A DNA stretch of 64,000 nucleotides. Source: Actinomycetota bacterium (GTDB lineage: Bacteria > Actinomycetota > UBA4738 > HRBIN12). Positions 15,116 to 23,049 of this stretch are shown one piece after another (position 1 is the first letter of the stretch; the number at the start of each line of letters is the position of its first letter). Below the pieces are notes generated by a model. That model searched no databases, was not told the origin of the DNA, and was given only the letters and a program-made list of their open reading frames with translations. The position numbers and the translations under genes are program-made. Location: contig VAYU01000025.1 in assembly GCA_005884925.1 (NCBI GenBank), forward strand, positions 16,259-80,258, given 5' to 3'.

Positions 15116-17227
15116 ATGCTCGGGATGGGAACCGAGCTCGTGAACGGTGGTGTCGGTCGCGTGATGGTCGGCACGGACCGATCGCAGACGGCGTCGAAGG
15201 CGGTTGGATGGGCCGCAGCGTTCGCGGAGGCGTACGGAGCCGAGCTGCACCTCGTCCAGGTCGTGATCCCCACGAGCCCCACCGACACCGAGTTCGGGGC
15301 GGCTGAACGGACTCGGGCGGCCGCGGCCGCCGACGACCTGCAACAGGAAGCGGAGCGGATCGCGGGCGGCCGCGGCCGCTCCCACGTGGTGATCGACGAC
15401 GACCCCGCGATGGCGATCGTGCACGCGGCGGAAGCTGCCGACATCGACGTGCTCGTCGTCGGGAACGCCGGCATGGCCGGGCGCAAGGAGTTCCTGTTGG
15501 GGAACGTGCCCAACCGGATCAGCCACAACGCGCGATGCACCGTGATCATCGTGAACACGACCGACGGCGTCGCGAGCGCCGTCCGCGACCCACGGAGCAT
15601 CACGACCATCCGGTCAAGCGCCGTCGAGACCGAGACCCAGCCGCACCTCATGGCCCGAGGAGCCACGATCACCACGGTCTTCGCCAAGCACGGGCTGAAG
15701 GAACTCTTCGGCCGGCCTGACGACGAGGGGGCCGTCGGGAAGGCTCGGCAAGCCAAGCGGATGCGCCAAGCGCTCGAGGAGCTCGGCCCGACCTTCTGCA
15801 AGCTCGGGCAGATCCTTTCGACCCGTCCCGACCTGATCCCCCCGGAGTTCGTCGACGAGCTCGCGCAACTCCAGGACAACGTCCCTCCGCTCAGCGAAGA
15901 GCAGGTCGTCAAGGTCATGGAGCAGGAGCTCGGCGTCCCGTGGGAGGACGTCTTCGAACACATCGATCCCATACCGCTCGCGGCCGGGACGATCGCCCAG
16001 GTCCACCGCGCGAGGCTCGCCAACGATGACCCGGTCGTGGTCAAGGTGCAGCGTCCCGACGCGAAGGAGCAGATCGAGCAGGATCTCGCGCTCCTCGAGG
16101 TCTTCGCGGAGAAGGTGGGCGGCCGCCAGCAGCTCAGGCAGGTGATCGACATGCCGGCCGTGTTCGAGCATCTGTCGACGTCGCTCCACCGAGAGCTCGA
16201 CTTCCGGCAAGAGGCCAGGAACATGGAGCGGCTCCGCGGGGTGATCGAACCGTTCTCGCGCCTCGCGGTCCCCGTGCTGTTCGCCGACTACTCCACGTCG
16301 CGGCTCCTCGTGATGCGCGACGTCCAGGGCGGGCCGCTGTCGCTCGCGCCCGAGGGACCGATCCGTCATGAGGTCGCGGTCCAGCTCCTCGAGTCCTTCT
16401 ACAAGCAGGTGATGGTCGACGGGTTCTTCCACGCCGACCCGCACCCCGGGAACCTGATGTGGCAGCCCGAGGAGGACCGGCTCTATTTCCTGGACCTCGG
16501 GATGGCGGGTGAGGTCGGCCCCGACATGCGCGAGTCGATGATGCTCCTCCTGATGGCGTTCTGGCAGGAGGACGTCGGGTTCCTCACCGATGTCTCGCTG
16601 ATGCTGTCGGGCGCGATCGATCGCAGCGACCTGGACGTGGATTCCTTCCAGGAGGAGATCGGCGCCCTGATGGGGAAGTACCGGGGCGCGTCGCTCAAGG
16701 ACATCCAGCTCGGACCCGTGCTGCAGGAGATGACCGAGATCTCGCTCCGTCACGGGGTCCCGCTCCCGGCTTCATTGACCCTCACCGCGAAAGCCCTCGC
16801 CCAGATGCAGCTGGCCGCGGCCCAACTGGACCCGGAGGTCGACCCGTTCGACGTGGCGGGCCGGTTCCTGATGCGGAGCGTCCTCAAGGGGATGGGGGCC
16901 AAGACCGACCCGAAGGCGCTCTTCTACCAGACGCAGCGGCTCAAGGTTCGATTCATGCGGGTCGTGGAGGCGCTCGAGCGGCTGATCGGCGCCCGGCCGG
17001 GGCAGAAGCTCGAGGTCAACTTCCGCGCGACCACGCTGGAGCAGACGATCCGCCGGGCCGGTCGCAGGCTGGCGCTCGCACTCACGGCAGGTGCGGCGAT
17101 CCTGGGAACGGCGCTGACGGCGGTGTCCGAGAAGGTCGCAGCCTGGGTGCCCGCGGCGTTCGGAGTCGGCGCCTTCCTGCTCACGATCGCGCTCGTCGCC
17201 GACCTGCTTCGCTCGCGTCAGCGGTGA
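15116..17227 (+). CDS. UspA domain - UbiB/ABC1 kinase-like fusion, membrane anchored
   Basis: A 703-aa fusion. Residues about 13-147 form a universal stress protein domain with the ATP-type motif GNAGMAG-(9)-GNVPNRIS (about 116-136). Residues about 175-640 are an ABC1/UbiB atypical kinase with the KxGQ-type motif (CKLGQ, 228-232), the Ala-rich AAGTIAQVH loop (289-297) that replaces a glycine-rich loop, the Lys in VVVKVQRP (310), the catalytic HADPHPGN and the metal FLDLGMAG motif. Two membrane helices end the protein (about 650-700). UbiB proteins act in isoprenoid-quinone and lipid metabolism; fusion to a nucleotide-binding stress domain suggests regulation by nucleotide state. ATG at 15116, or 15125. 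No clear promoter. Confidence 0.92.
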   Translation: MLGMGTELVNGGVGRVMVGTDRSQTASKAVGWAAAFAEAYGAELHLVQVVIPTSPTDTEFGAAERTRAAAAADDLQQEAERIAGGRGRSHVVIDDDPAMAIVHAAEAADIDVLVVGNAGMAGRKEFLLGNVPNRISHNARCTVIIVNTTDGVASAVRDPRSITTIRSSAVETETQPHLMARGATITTVFAKHGLKELFGRPDDEGAVGKARQAKRMRQALEELGPTFCKLGQILSTRPDLIPPEFVDELAQLQDNVPPLSEEQVVKVMEQELGVPWEDVFEHIDPIPLAAGTIAQVHRARLANDDPVVVKVQRPDAKEQIEQDLALLEVFAEKVGGRQQLRQVIDMPAVFEHLSTSLHRELDFRQEARNMERLRGVIEPFSRLAVPVLFADYSTSRLLVMRDVQGGPLSLAPEGPIRHEVAVQLLESFYKQVMVDGFFHADPHPGNLMWQPEEDRLYFLDLGMAGEVGPDMRESMMLLLMAFWQEDVGFLTDVSLMLSGAIDRSDLDVDSFQEEIGALMGKYRGASLKDIQLGPVLQEMTEISLRHGVPLPASLTLTAKALAQMQLAAAQLDPEVDPFDVAGRFLMRSVLKGMGAKTDPKALFYQTQRLKVRFMRVVEALERLIGARPGQKLEVNFRATTLEQTIRRAGRRLALALTAGAAILGTALTAVSEKVAAWVPAAFGVGAFLLTIALVADLLRSRQR

Positions 17228-17233
17228 GGCGCC

Positions 17234-17428
17234 TCACTCCAGGTCGACCTCACCGCCCTTCGACGTGACCCTGGTCGGCGCAGGCTGGGCTTTCGATTCT
17301 CCGCTCTTCCTCACCGAACGCATCACGAGTCGCTCCAGGATGAACGCGACGACGGCCATCGCCAATCCAACGAGCCATCGCTCGACGCGGCGGATGCCGC
17401 GAGGTCTGCGCGCCGCACGGGTCGCCAT
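17234..17428 (-). CDS. Small single-pass membrane protein
   Basis: A 64-aa protein: a basic N-terminus (ATRAARRPRGIRRVE), one membrane helix (about 20-38), and a charged tail ending in acidic residues. ATG at 17428 shares one base with the stop of the upstream membrane-protein gene (TGATG), which supports real translation. No family recognised. It may be a small subunit or modulator of the neighbouring membrane protein or of the kinase encoded upstream. Confidence 0.6.
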   Translation of the reverse strand: MATRAARRPRGIRRVERWLVGLAMAVVAFILERLVMRSVRKSGESKAQPAPTRVTSKGGEVDLE

Positions 17429-18219
17429 CACGCGATCCGCGCTCGACGCTCGGCGAGCGCGACGATCACCACACCCCAGACGATCGCGAGCGTACCCCAG
17501 AGCGAGCCTTCGCTGCTCGGATACGGGACGGTGCTTCCCGGGTAGGTCGCGAAGGCTATCGACGCCACGCCGTACACGACCGAGCCGAGACCGGTGAGCC
17601 ACGCAACGATCCGCCACCCCCGGGTCCGCAGCGAAACGAGAACGACCATCAAGACGAGGCCGATCGCCATGATCGCCATCCCCGTCCAGTGGTGCATCGA
17701 GACGTGCGGATCGTTCGGGGGGCCGGCCCGCTGGAGCCGAGCCATCGTGAGGGCGAACACGGCCCAGAAAGGCCCTCCGACAACCGCGGTGATCAGGAGC
17801 GCTGGGACGAGGCCGGCCCCGGGCGCGACGTACCGCTTCCATCCCCGCGAGATCGCCAGCAGGATCACGACGGGGACGGCGAGGATCGCGACGTATAGCA
17901 GGAACACCCAGTCGAGCGACAGCGCGCTGCCGATCACCGTGGCGATCGCAGCCACACCGAGCATCTGCAAGAGGGCGATGTCCGCGCGGCGCCACGCGAG
18001 GATCAGCAACGGCACGGCCACGAGGATCCCCGTGGCGACACCCGACGAGCCGATGTCGTGGACACGGTGGATCTGATCCTTGCCACTCGCGAACCAACCG
18101 CCGATGAGCCCGATCCAGCCGAACAGACCCACTCCGAAGATGAGCGCGAAGACGACCGCCACGACGCTGAACCATGTGCGGCGCGACCTGGAGAGCTCCT
18201 CCGTCTGTTTCACGTCCAT
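17428..18219 (-). CDS. Polytopic membrane protein, unknown function
   Basis: A 263-aa integral membrane protein with about seven hydrophobic helices, starting at residues 17-42 and spaced through the whole length. A loop near residues 165-185 carries PNDPHVSMHHW, with His residues that could bind metal or haem, but I cannot assign a family. ATG at 18219 is preceded by a strong GGAGGGGGG Shine-Dalgarno. It is 31 nt downstream of a histidine kinase gene on the same strand and is probably co-transcribed with it, so it may be linked to that sensor. Confidence 0.7.
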   Translation of the reverse strand: MDVKQTEELSRSRRTWFSVVAVVFALIFGVGLFGWIGLIGGWFASGKDQIHRVHDIGSSGVATGILVAVPLLILAWRRADIALLQMLGVAAIATVIGSALSLDWVFLLYVAILAVPVVILLAISRGWKRYVAPGAGLVPALLITAVVGGPFWAVFALTMARLQRAGPPNDPHVSMHHWTGMAIMAIGLVLMVVLVSLRTRGWRIVAWLTGLGSVVYGVASIAFATYPGSTVPYPSSEGSLWGTLAIVWGVVIVALAERRARIA

Positions 18220-18220
18220 C

Positions 18221-18256
18221 GTCTGATCCCCCCTCCGGTCGTCGTAATCATCAGAC
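18221..18256 (-). repeat. Inverted repeat around the start of the membrane-protein gene
   Basis: GTCTGAT (18221-18227) and ATCAGAC (18250-18256) are perfect inverted copies, 22 nt apart. The loop holds the Shine-Dalgarno sequence of the downstream membrane-protein gene; the outer arm overlaps the stop region of the kinase gene. A hairpin here could limit downstream translation. Confidence 0.35.
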
Positions 18257-20374
18257 CGGCACGTGTTCGTCCTCGACGGCGAGCTCGTTTTCGCTATAGG
18301 TCGTTGCGGCGCTCTCTCCAGTGATCGGCACGCGACCGGTCACCTCCGTGCCTTCGCCGGCTGAGCTCTCGACATCGAACGTGCCCCCGATCGCTGCGAG
18401 GCGGTCGGCGACGCCCTCGAGGCCTCCGCCGGACCCCACCGTGGTGGGATCGAAGCCGCGCCCGTCATCGGTCACAGCGAACGTGAGGAGCGTCGGTGCG
18501 CGCGTGATCGTGATCGCAGCCCCGGAGGCTCCCGCGTACTTCGCGACGTTCTGGAGCGCCTCGAGGCAGGAGAAGTACACGGCGGCCTCGATGTCCTGCG
18601 GCAACCGACCGACGCCATCCGCGTCGACACGAACCGGGAACGACGCCTTCCGCGCCTGCGCATCCAGCGCGGACCCGAGGCCCTTGTCGGCGAGCAGCGG
18701 CGGGTAGATCCCGCGCGCAAGGTCCCGGAGATCGTCCAGGGCGGTCTGCGTCTCCGCTTCGATCTGCGCGAGCATCTCCTCCGTCTTGGCGGGGTCGCGC
18801 GCCACGGACTGCCGGGCGAGGCGTGCCTTGACGGCGAGCGCGACCAGCTGCTGCTGCGCGCCGTCGTGGATGTTGCGTTCAAGCTTGCGACGCTCGTGGT
18901 CCTGCGCCGCGACGAGCCGGCGACGTGATCCGCGGAGCTCCTCGACCAAAGCGACGTTGCGGAGCACGAGTCCCGCCTGTGACGCGAGATCGGCCACCAA
19001 CCGCTCCTTGTCCGGCGTCATGGGGTCGCTCGCCGGCATCTCGACGGATAACGCGCCGAGCAACTCACCCCGGTCGCGGACCGCGCCGACGTACACGCCA
19101 GGGATCGACGGCACCGCGTCGCCGTCGACCGCCAGGTTCGGTGGAATCGCCGCGTCCGGAGGCCAGGATGCGCTCGGCCGGAGCTCTCGACCGACGCGCA
19201 GCCACACCCGCGCCACCTTCGCTCCGGCGCCCTCACCGAGGATCTGCGCCATGCGCGGCACCACGTCCTCGGTCGCGTACGCGCCACCGACCCGGGAGGA
19301 GAACTCCGTGAGGACCTCGTAGGGGTTCGCGCGTTTGCCGTAGACGACGCGGTCGGCGAAGCGCCGGGCGCGCGCGCGGACCGGCTGGAAGGCCAGCGCA
19401 AGGATCACGGCGGCGATCACGGAAACCGTGGCGTCGTTGCGACCGAGCAGGAAGCCGCCCGCGGCAACGATCGCGGCGTAAACGGCTGCCACGAACACCG
19501 CGAGCACCCCCGCCACCACGGTCTTCCTGACGACGATGTCGAGGTCGTACAGGCGGAACCGCAGGACGGCGATGCCGATCGAGACGGGGAAGGCCAGGAA
19601 GCCTGCCCCGCCGATCACCGCCGACAGGATCGCGTTCCCGGGGATGACGAAGTCGCCGACGATGATCGAGACGAACGCGAAGACGAGCCCGAACACGACC
19701 CATTTGATCTGCTGGCGCTCGATCCCGGCGGCGCGTCGGAACCGCCTGATGAGCGAGCCGACGGCAACGAGGAAGGTTATGGGGAACAGGACCGCGATCA
19801 CGATGTCGAGATTGGGCACATGGCTCGTCGCCTCGACGAAGAAGGGGTTGGCGATGCCCACGTCCTGGTTCGACCCGCTCAGCGTCCGCTGGCCCACGAT
19901 GAACGAGACCCCGATCACGAAGAGGAACGCGAGGATGAACCCCAGCAACGGACGCCATCGGGGCGACGGCAGACGGCCGTCGGGAAAGACGAGCGGCAGG
20001 ATGAAGAGGACCGGCAGGATCCCCAGCAGCCACCCGAAGTTGTTCATGAGCCCGAAGAACACGGCAAGCGGTCCCGTTTGTCCCCGTACAACGAGCCATG
20101 TGAGGAGCTCGCCGCTGAGGAAGCTGCTCGCCGTCATCAATGACGCGTAGAGGAGCATCAGCCCGATCACGTTCCGCCGGTCACGGCTGACGATCAGGGC
20201 GCCGACGATGCCGAACATCGTGAAGGCGACGATGTACGGGACCTGTGCCGCGACCGACTCGTGGTTCGCGACGACGACGATCGTGCCGATCACCGCGAAG
20301 CTGAAGAAGACGGCCAGGCCGATCCACGGCCACCGAGCCGGCCGGGTATCGATCCGATCAGCCGATGACGACAC
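18251..20374 (-). CDS. Integral-membrane HPK7 histidine kinase (paralog A)
   Basis: A 707-aa sensor kinase and the only member of the local paralog set on the minus strand. About eight to nine membrane helices fill residues 17-325, including the shared SRDRRNVIGLML and LVFPDGRLPSPRWR motifs and the FRLYDLDIVVRKTVV helix start. A GAF-like domain follows (about 355-480), then the HPK7 dimerisation helix with phospho-acceptor His503 in NIHDGAQQQLV, the RGIYPPLLAD motif, and an ATPase domain (ALQNVAKYA about 606-614, TDDGRGFD about 635-642, GGGLEGVADRL). All catalytic boxes are intact. GTG start at 20374 overlaps the REC-cyclase gene by 17 nt, so the two are co-expressed. Confidence 0.92.
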   Translation of the reverse strand: MSSSADRIDTRPARWPWIGLAVFFSFAVIGTIVVVANHESVAAQVPYIVAFTMFGIVGALIVSRDRRNVIGLMLLYASLMTASSFLSGELLTWLVVRGQTGPLAVFFGLMNNFGWLLGILPVLFILPLVFPDGRLPSPRWRPLLGFILAFLFVIGVSFIVGQRTLSGSNQDVGIANPFFVEATSHVPNLDIVIAVLFPITFLVAVGSLIRRFRRAAGIERQQIKWVVFGLVFAFVSIIVGDFVIPGNAILSAVIGGAGFLAFPVSIGIAVLRFRLYDLDIVVRKTVVAGVLAVFVAAVYAAIVAAGGFLLGRNDATVSVIAAVILALAFQPVRARARRFADRVVYGKRANPYEVLTEFSSRVGGAYATEDVVPRMAQILGEGAGAKVARVWLRVGRELRPSASWPPDAAIPPNLAVDGDAVPSIPGVYVGAVRDRGELLGALSVEMPASDPMTPDKERLVADLASQAGLVLRNVALVEELRGSRRRLVAAQDHERRKLERNIHDGAQQQLVALAVKARLARQSVARDPAKTEEMLAQIEAETQTALDDLRDLARGIYPPLLADKGLGSALDAQARKASFPVRVDADGVGRLPQDIEAAVYFSCLEALQNVAKYAGASGAAITITRAPTLLTFAVTDDGRGFDPTTVGSGGGLEGVADRLAAIGGTFDVESSAGEGTEVTGRVPITGESAATTYSENELAVEDEHVPV

Positions 20375-21635
20375 GGAACACCTCGACGGGCTCCTCGCGG
20401 CCCTTCACGATGCGGGGGCCGATCGGGGTGGCCGCGACGTCGGGAGCGGCCGCGACGGTCGAGGCGGCGGCGACGATCTCCCCGGCCTCGGCCTCGGACT
20501 GCAGCCGCTGCGCGACGTTCACGGCGTCGCCCACGACGGTGTACTCGAGCCGGCCGCCGCCGCCCACGGTGCCGGCGATCACCGATCCGGTGTTGACGCC
20601 GATCCCGAGCCCGAGGGTCTCCACGTCCGTCCCCCAGCCCACCGCGTTCAGCTCCCCTTGGCGCTGCTGCATGCCGAGCGCGCAGCGGAGCGCGCGCTCG
20701 GCGTGATCATCGACCGGATCGGGCGCGCCGAAGATGGCCATCACGGCGTCGCCCTGGAACTTGTCGATCGTCCCACCGTGCAAGAGCACCACCTCGGCCA
20801 TGGCCTCGAGGTGGCGCCCGACGATCGTGGCGACGTCGCGGGCGGAGAGCCGCTCGGCGAGCGTCGAGAACCCACGGATGTCGCTGAACAGGACCGAGAC
20901 CACGAGCTCCTGCGGCTCGATGGCCGTCTCCGGGTGCGCGGCCAGCCGGTCGGCGAGCTGCTGCGGCACGAACGACGCGAGCGTCGTTCGTGCCGCAGCC
21001 TGCTCGACCACGGCCGCATGGAGCCGTTTGAACTCGCCGAGGAGGCCGGCACCGGCGCCGTCGCCCGCCATCCGCCCGAACAGCTCGGTGACGCGTCGGT
21101 CGACCGCTTCTTGCGTGGTGCCGAGCTCGCGAGCCATGTCGGCGTATCCGAGGCCCTTGCTCATCATGTCCAGGACGGCGCGGTCCTCTTCGTCCGCGTG
21201 TTTGCTCCCGGTCAGTCGCTCGGCGATCACGGGATCCACGGCGCTTCCGCCGGCGTGCACCTCGTGGATCGCGCGGACCAACTCGTCGCCCTGGGCGATG
21301 CGGTCCTTGAGCAGGTACGCGAGGCCGCTGTGCCCGCCGCCGAGGAGCGCGATCGCGTACTCCTCGTCGTCGTGGGCGGAGAGCACGACCACGCCCGTGT
21401 CGGGGTGGTCGTGCCGGATCGCATGCGCGCAGTCGATCCCCTCGAGCTGGAACGACGGGGGCATCTTGATGTCCGTGACGACGACATCAGGGACGTGTTC
21501 GGCTGCCGCCGCCATCAGCGTGGGTGCGTCCTGCGCCACCCCCACGACCTCGATGTCCTCGTAGGAATCGAGCAGCGCGCGGACGCCCTCGCGGACGAGC
21601 ACGTTGTCCTCGCCGAGCACCACCCGGATCGTCAT
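20358..21635 (-). CDS. Receiver - LuxR-like HTH - class III adenylate cyclase fusion
   Basis: A 425-aa protein. Residues 1-125 are a NarL-type receiver with phospho-acceptor Asp55 (VTDIKMPP) and the conserved Lys110. Residues about 148-190 resemble a LuxR helix-turn-helix (DRAVLDMMSKGLGYADMARELG, then TTQEAVDRRV). Residues about 243-400 are a class III cyclase with metal Asp252 (FSDIRGFS), Lys292 and Asp296 (DKFQGDAV), and Asp370, Asn373, Arg377 (GDAVNVAQR), predicted active and ATP-selective. Phosphorylation would be expected to switch cAMP synthesis; whether the HTH still binds DNA is open. It is divergent from a NarL regulator with a very similar receiver and is co-transcribed with kinase A. 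Confidence 0.92.
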   Translation of the reverse strand: MTIRVVLGEDNVLVREGVRALLDSYEDIEVVGVAQDAPTLMAAAAEHVPDVVVTDIKMPPSFQLEGIDCAHAIRHDHPDTGVVVLSAHDDEEYAIALLGGGHSGLAYLLKDRIAQGDELVRAIHEVHAGGSAVDPVIAERLTGSKHADEEDRAVLDMMSKGLGYADMARELGTTQEAVDRRVTELFGRMAGDGAGAGLLGEFKRLHAAVVEQAAARTTLASFVPQQLADRLAAHPETAIEPQELVVSVLFSDIRGFSTLAERLSARDVATIVGRHLEAMAEVVLLHGGTIDKFQGDAVMAIFGAPDPVDDHAERALRCALGMQQRQGELNAVGWGTDVETLGLGIGVNTGSVIAGTVGGGGRLEYTVVGDAVNVAQRLQSEAEAGEIVAAASTVAAAPDVAATPIGPRIVKGREEPVEVFRVVIG

Positions 21636-21655
21636 GCCGCCGCCAACCCCCCGTG

Positions 21656-21661
21656 TACGAT
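21656..21661 (+). promoter_or_regulatory. Leaderless-type -10 box of the NarL regulator
   Basis: TACGAT, followed by exactly 6 nt and the GTG at 21668. The divergent cyclase gene starts only 32 nt away, so both promoters must share this stretch or the cyclase promoter must lie inside the regulator gene. Confidence 0.55.
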
Positions 21662-21667
21662 GCGCGC

Positions 21668-22336
21668 GTGTTGCGCGTCGTCTTCGCGGAGGATAACTAC
21701 CTGGTCCGGGAGGGGACGGTCGCGCTCCTCACCGACGCCGGCGACGTCGACATCGTCGGGACCGCCGCATCCTTCGACGAGCTCCTCGCGGCCGTCGAAG
21801 AGCACGCGCCGGACGCCGTCCTGACCGACATCCGGATGCCGCCGTCGGGGACCGACGAAGGCATCCGCGCCGCCAAGCAGATCCGCGCCACGCACGCCGA
21901 CATCGGCGTCGTCGTCCTGTCGCAGTTCGCCGACGAGGAGTACGCGTACGACCTGCTGAAGGACGGCGCCGCGGGTCTCGGGTACCTCTTGAAGGAGCGG
22001 GTCGCCGACGTGCACGAGGTGACCCGCGCGCTCAACGAGGTCGCCAAAGGTGGCTCGGTCCTCGATCCCAAGGTCGTCGAGGCGTTGGTCGCCGCGAAGG
22101 ACCGGATGGCCCATTCGCCGCTCGGGGAGCTCACCGAGCGCGAGCGGGAGGTCCTGTCGCACATGGCCCAGGGCCAGAACAACGCGGCGATCGCGAAGGA
22201 GCTCTTCCTGACCGAACGAGCCGTGGAGAAGCACATCAACTCGATGTTCCACAAGCTCGGCCTCACGGAGGAGATCGACGTGCACCGCCGCGTGATGGCG
22301 GTGCTCGCGTTCCTTCGCGAGACCGAGCATGCCTAA
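21668..22336 (+). CDS. NarL/FixJ-type response regulator
   Basis: A 222-aa transcription factor. The receiver has acidic Glu8-Asp9, phospho-acceptor Asp54 (VLTDIRMPP) and the YLLKE lysine; the LuxR-type HTH is complete (LTEREREVLSHMAQG, NAAIAKELFLTERAVEKHINSMFHKLGL, about 153-200). HPK7 kinases usually signal to NarL-type regulators, and this is the only full one in the window, so it is the best candidate partner for the seven nearby kinases. GTG at 21668 is supported by the box 6 nt upstream; a TTG one codon later is possible. Its receiver closely resembles that of the divergent REC-cyclase, suggesting a local duplication. Confidence 0.93.
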   Translation: MLRVVFAEDNYLVREGTVALLTDAGDVDIVGTAASFDELLAAVEEHAPDAVLTDIRMPPSGTDEGIRAAKQIRATHADIGVVVLSQFADEEYAYDLLKDGAAGLGYLLKERVADVHEVTRALNEVAKGGSVLDPKVVEALVAAKDRMAHSPLGELTEREREVLSHMAQGQNNAAIAKELFLTERAVEKHINSMFHKLGLTEEIDVHRRVMAVLAFLRETEHA

Positions 22337-22400
22337 GCCGTCGCCCTGAGCACCGTCGTGAGCTTCGTCAGAGCGGCGGCGGAGATGCCAGATGGCCTCC

Positions 22401-22808
22401 TCACTGTGCGCGCCTCGTATCCACGATGAACACGCTGCACGGCGAGTGTCGGAGCACCAGGTTGGGGACGCTGTCCCGGACGCGCCACCACGAACCGTGC
22501 GTCCCCCGGTTCCCGACGACGATCGTGTCCGCGCTGAGCTCCTGAGCGACCGCCACGATCCGCTCGGCCGCCTCGCCGTGCTCGACGCGCGTGCTCGTTG
22601 GCACACCGGGGAACCGTTGGGCGACGTGCGCCAGGTATCGGCCGGGATCTGCCGCCTTGCCGGGGTCCACGACCGACCGAAGATCGCCGTCCGATCGTAC
22701 GAGCAGGACCACCAGGTCCGACTCGCGGTCCCGCGCGAGCCGGGCCGCATGATCGACGGCCAGGTCCGCCGCCGCCGAAGAATCCGTTCCCACCAAGATC
22801 GTCGTCAT
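22401..22808 (-). CDS. Universal stress protein (UspA family)
   Basis: A 135-aa single-domain USP. The N-terminal TTILVGTDSS strand and Asp, and the C-terminal VVGNRGTHGSWW-(x)-DSVPNLVLRHSPCSVFIV segment match the ATP-binding USP pattern, though the loop is somewhat divergent (WWRVRDS in place of the usual LGS). ATG at 22808 follows a GGAGG Shine-Dalgarno. It lies between the NarL regulator (convergent) and the kinase operon (divergent), so it may sense the same stress as the sensor array; that link is from position only. Confidence 0.88.
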   Translation of the reverse strand: MTTILVGTDSSAAADLAVDHAARLARDRESDLVVLLVRSDGDLRSVVDPGKAADPGRYLAHVAQRFPGVPTSTRVEHGEAAERIVAVAQELSADTIVVGNRGTHGSWWRVRDSVPNLVLRHSPCSVFIVDTRRAQ

Positions 22809-22843
22809 CACGGTCGCCTCCTCACCATTTGTCTGCAGGGAGA

Positions 22844-22849
22844 ACGCTA
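22844..22849 (-). promoter_or_regulatory. -10 box of the UspA gene
   Basis: TAGCGT on the minus strand, 35 nt before the ATG at 22808, with a GGAGG ribosome site in the leader. An ordinary leadered promoter; no clear -35. Confidence 0.4.
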
Positions 22850-23049
22850 GGCCGTCGTGGCCGGGGATCCGAACCGGCGACCATGCGGAAACGTGCGTGG
22901 TGCCAGCACCCGAGCGAGGGTGGGGTTCCCGCGCACGAACCAGCAGGTCTGACCCCCTTTCGGGCCGTTCGCCGGGATGTAAGCATCCGTTCCATGGAGC
23001 AGGAGGAGCGAGCAGGAACGGGTGTCGTTCGGTCGCCCGGGGAGTCGCG

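Noticed and set aside
22337-22400. Terminator between the convergent NarL regulator and UspA genes
   Set aside because: Only short imperfect pairings and no T-run; not supportable.
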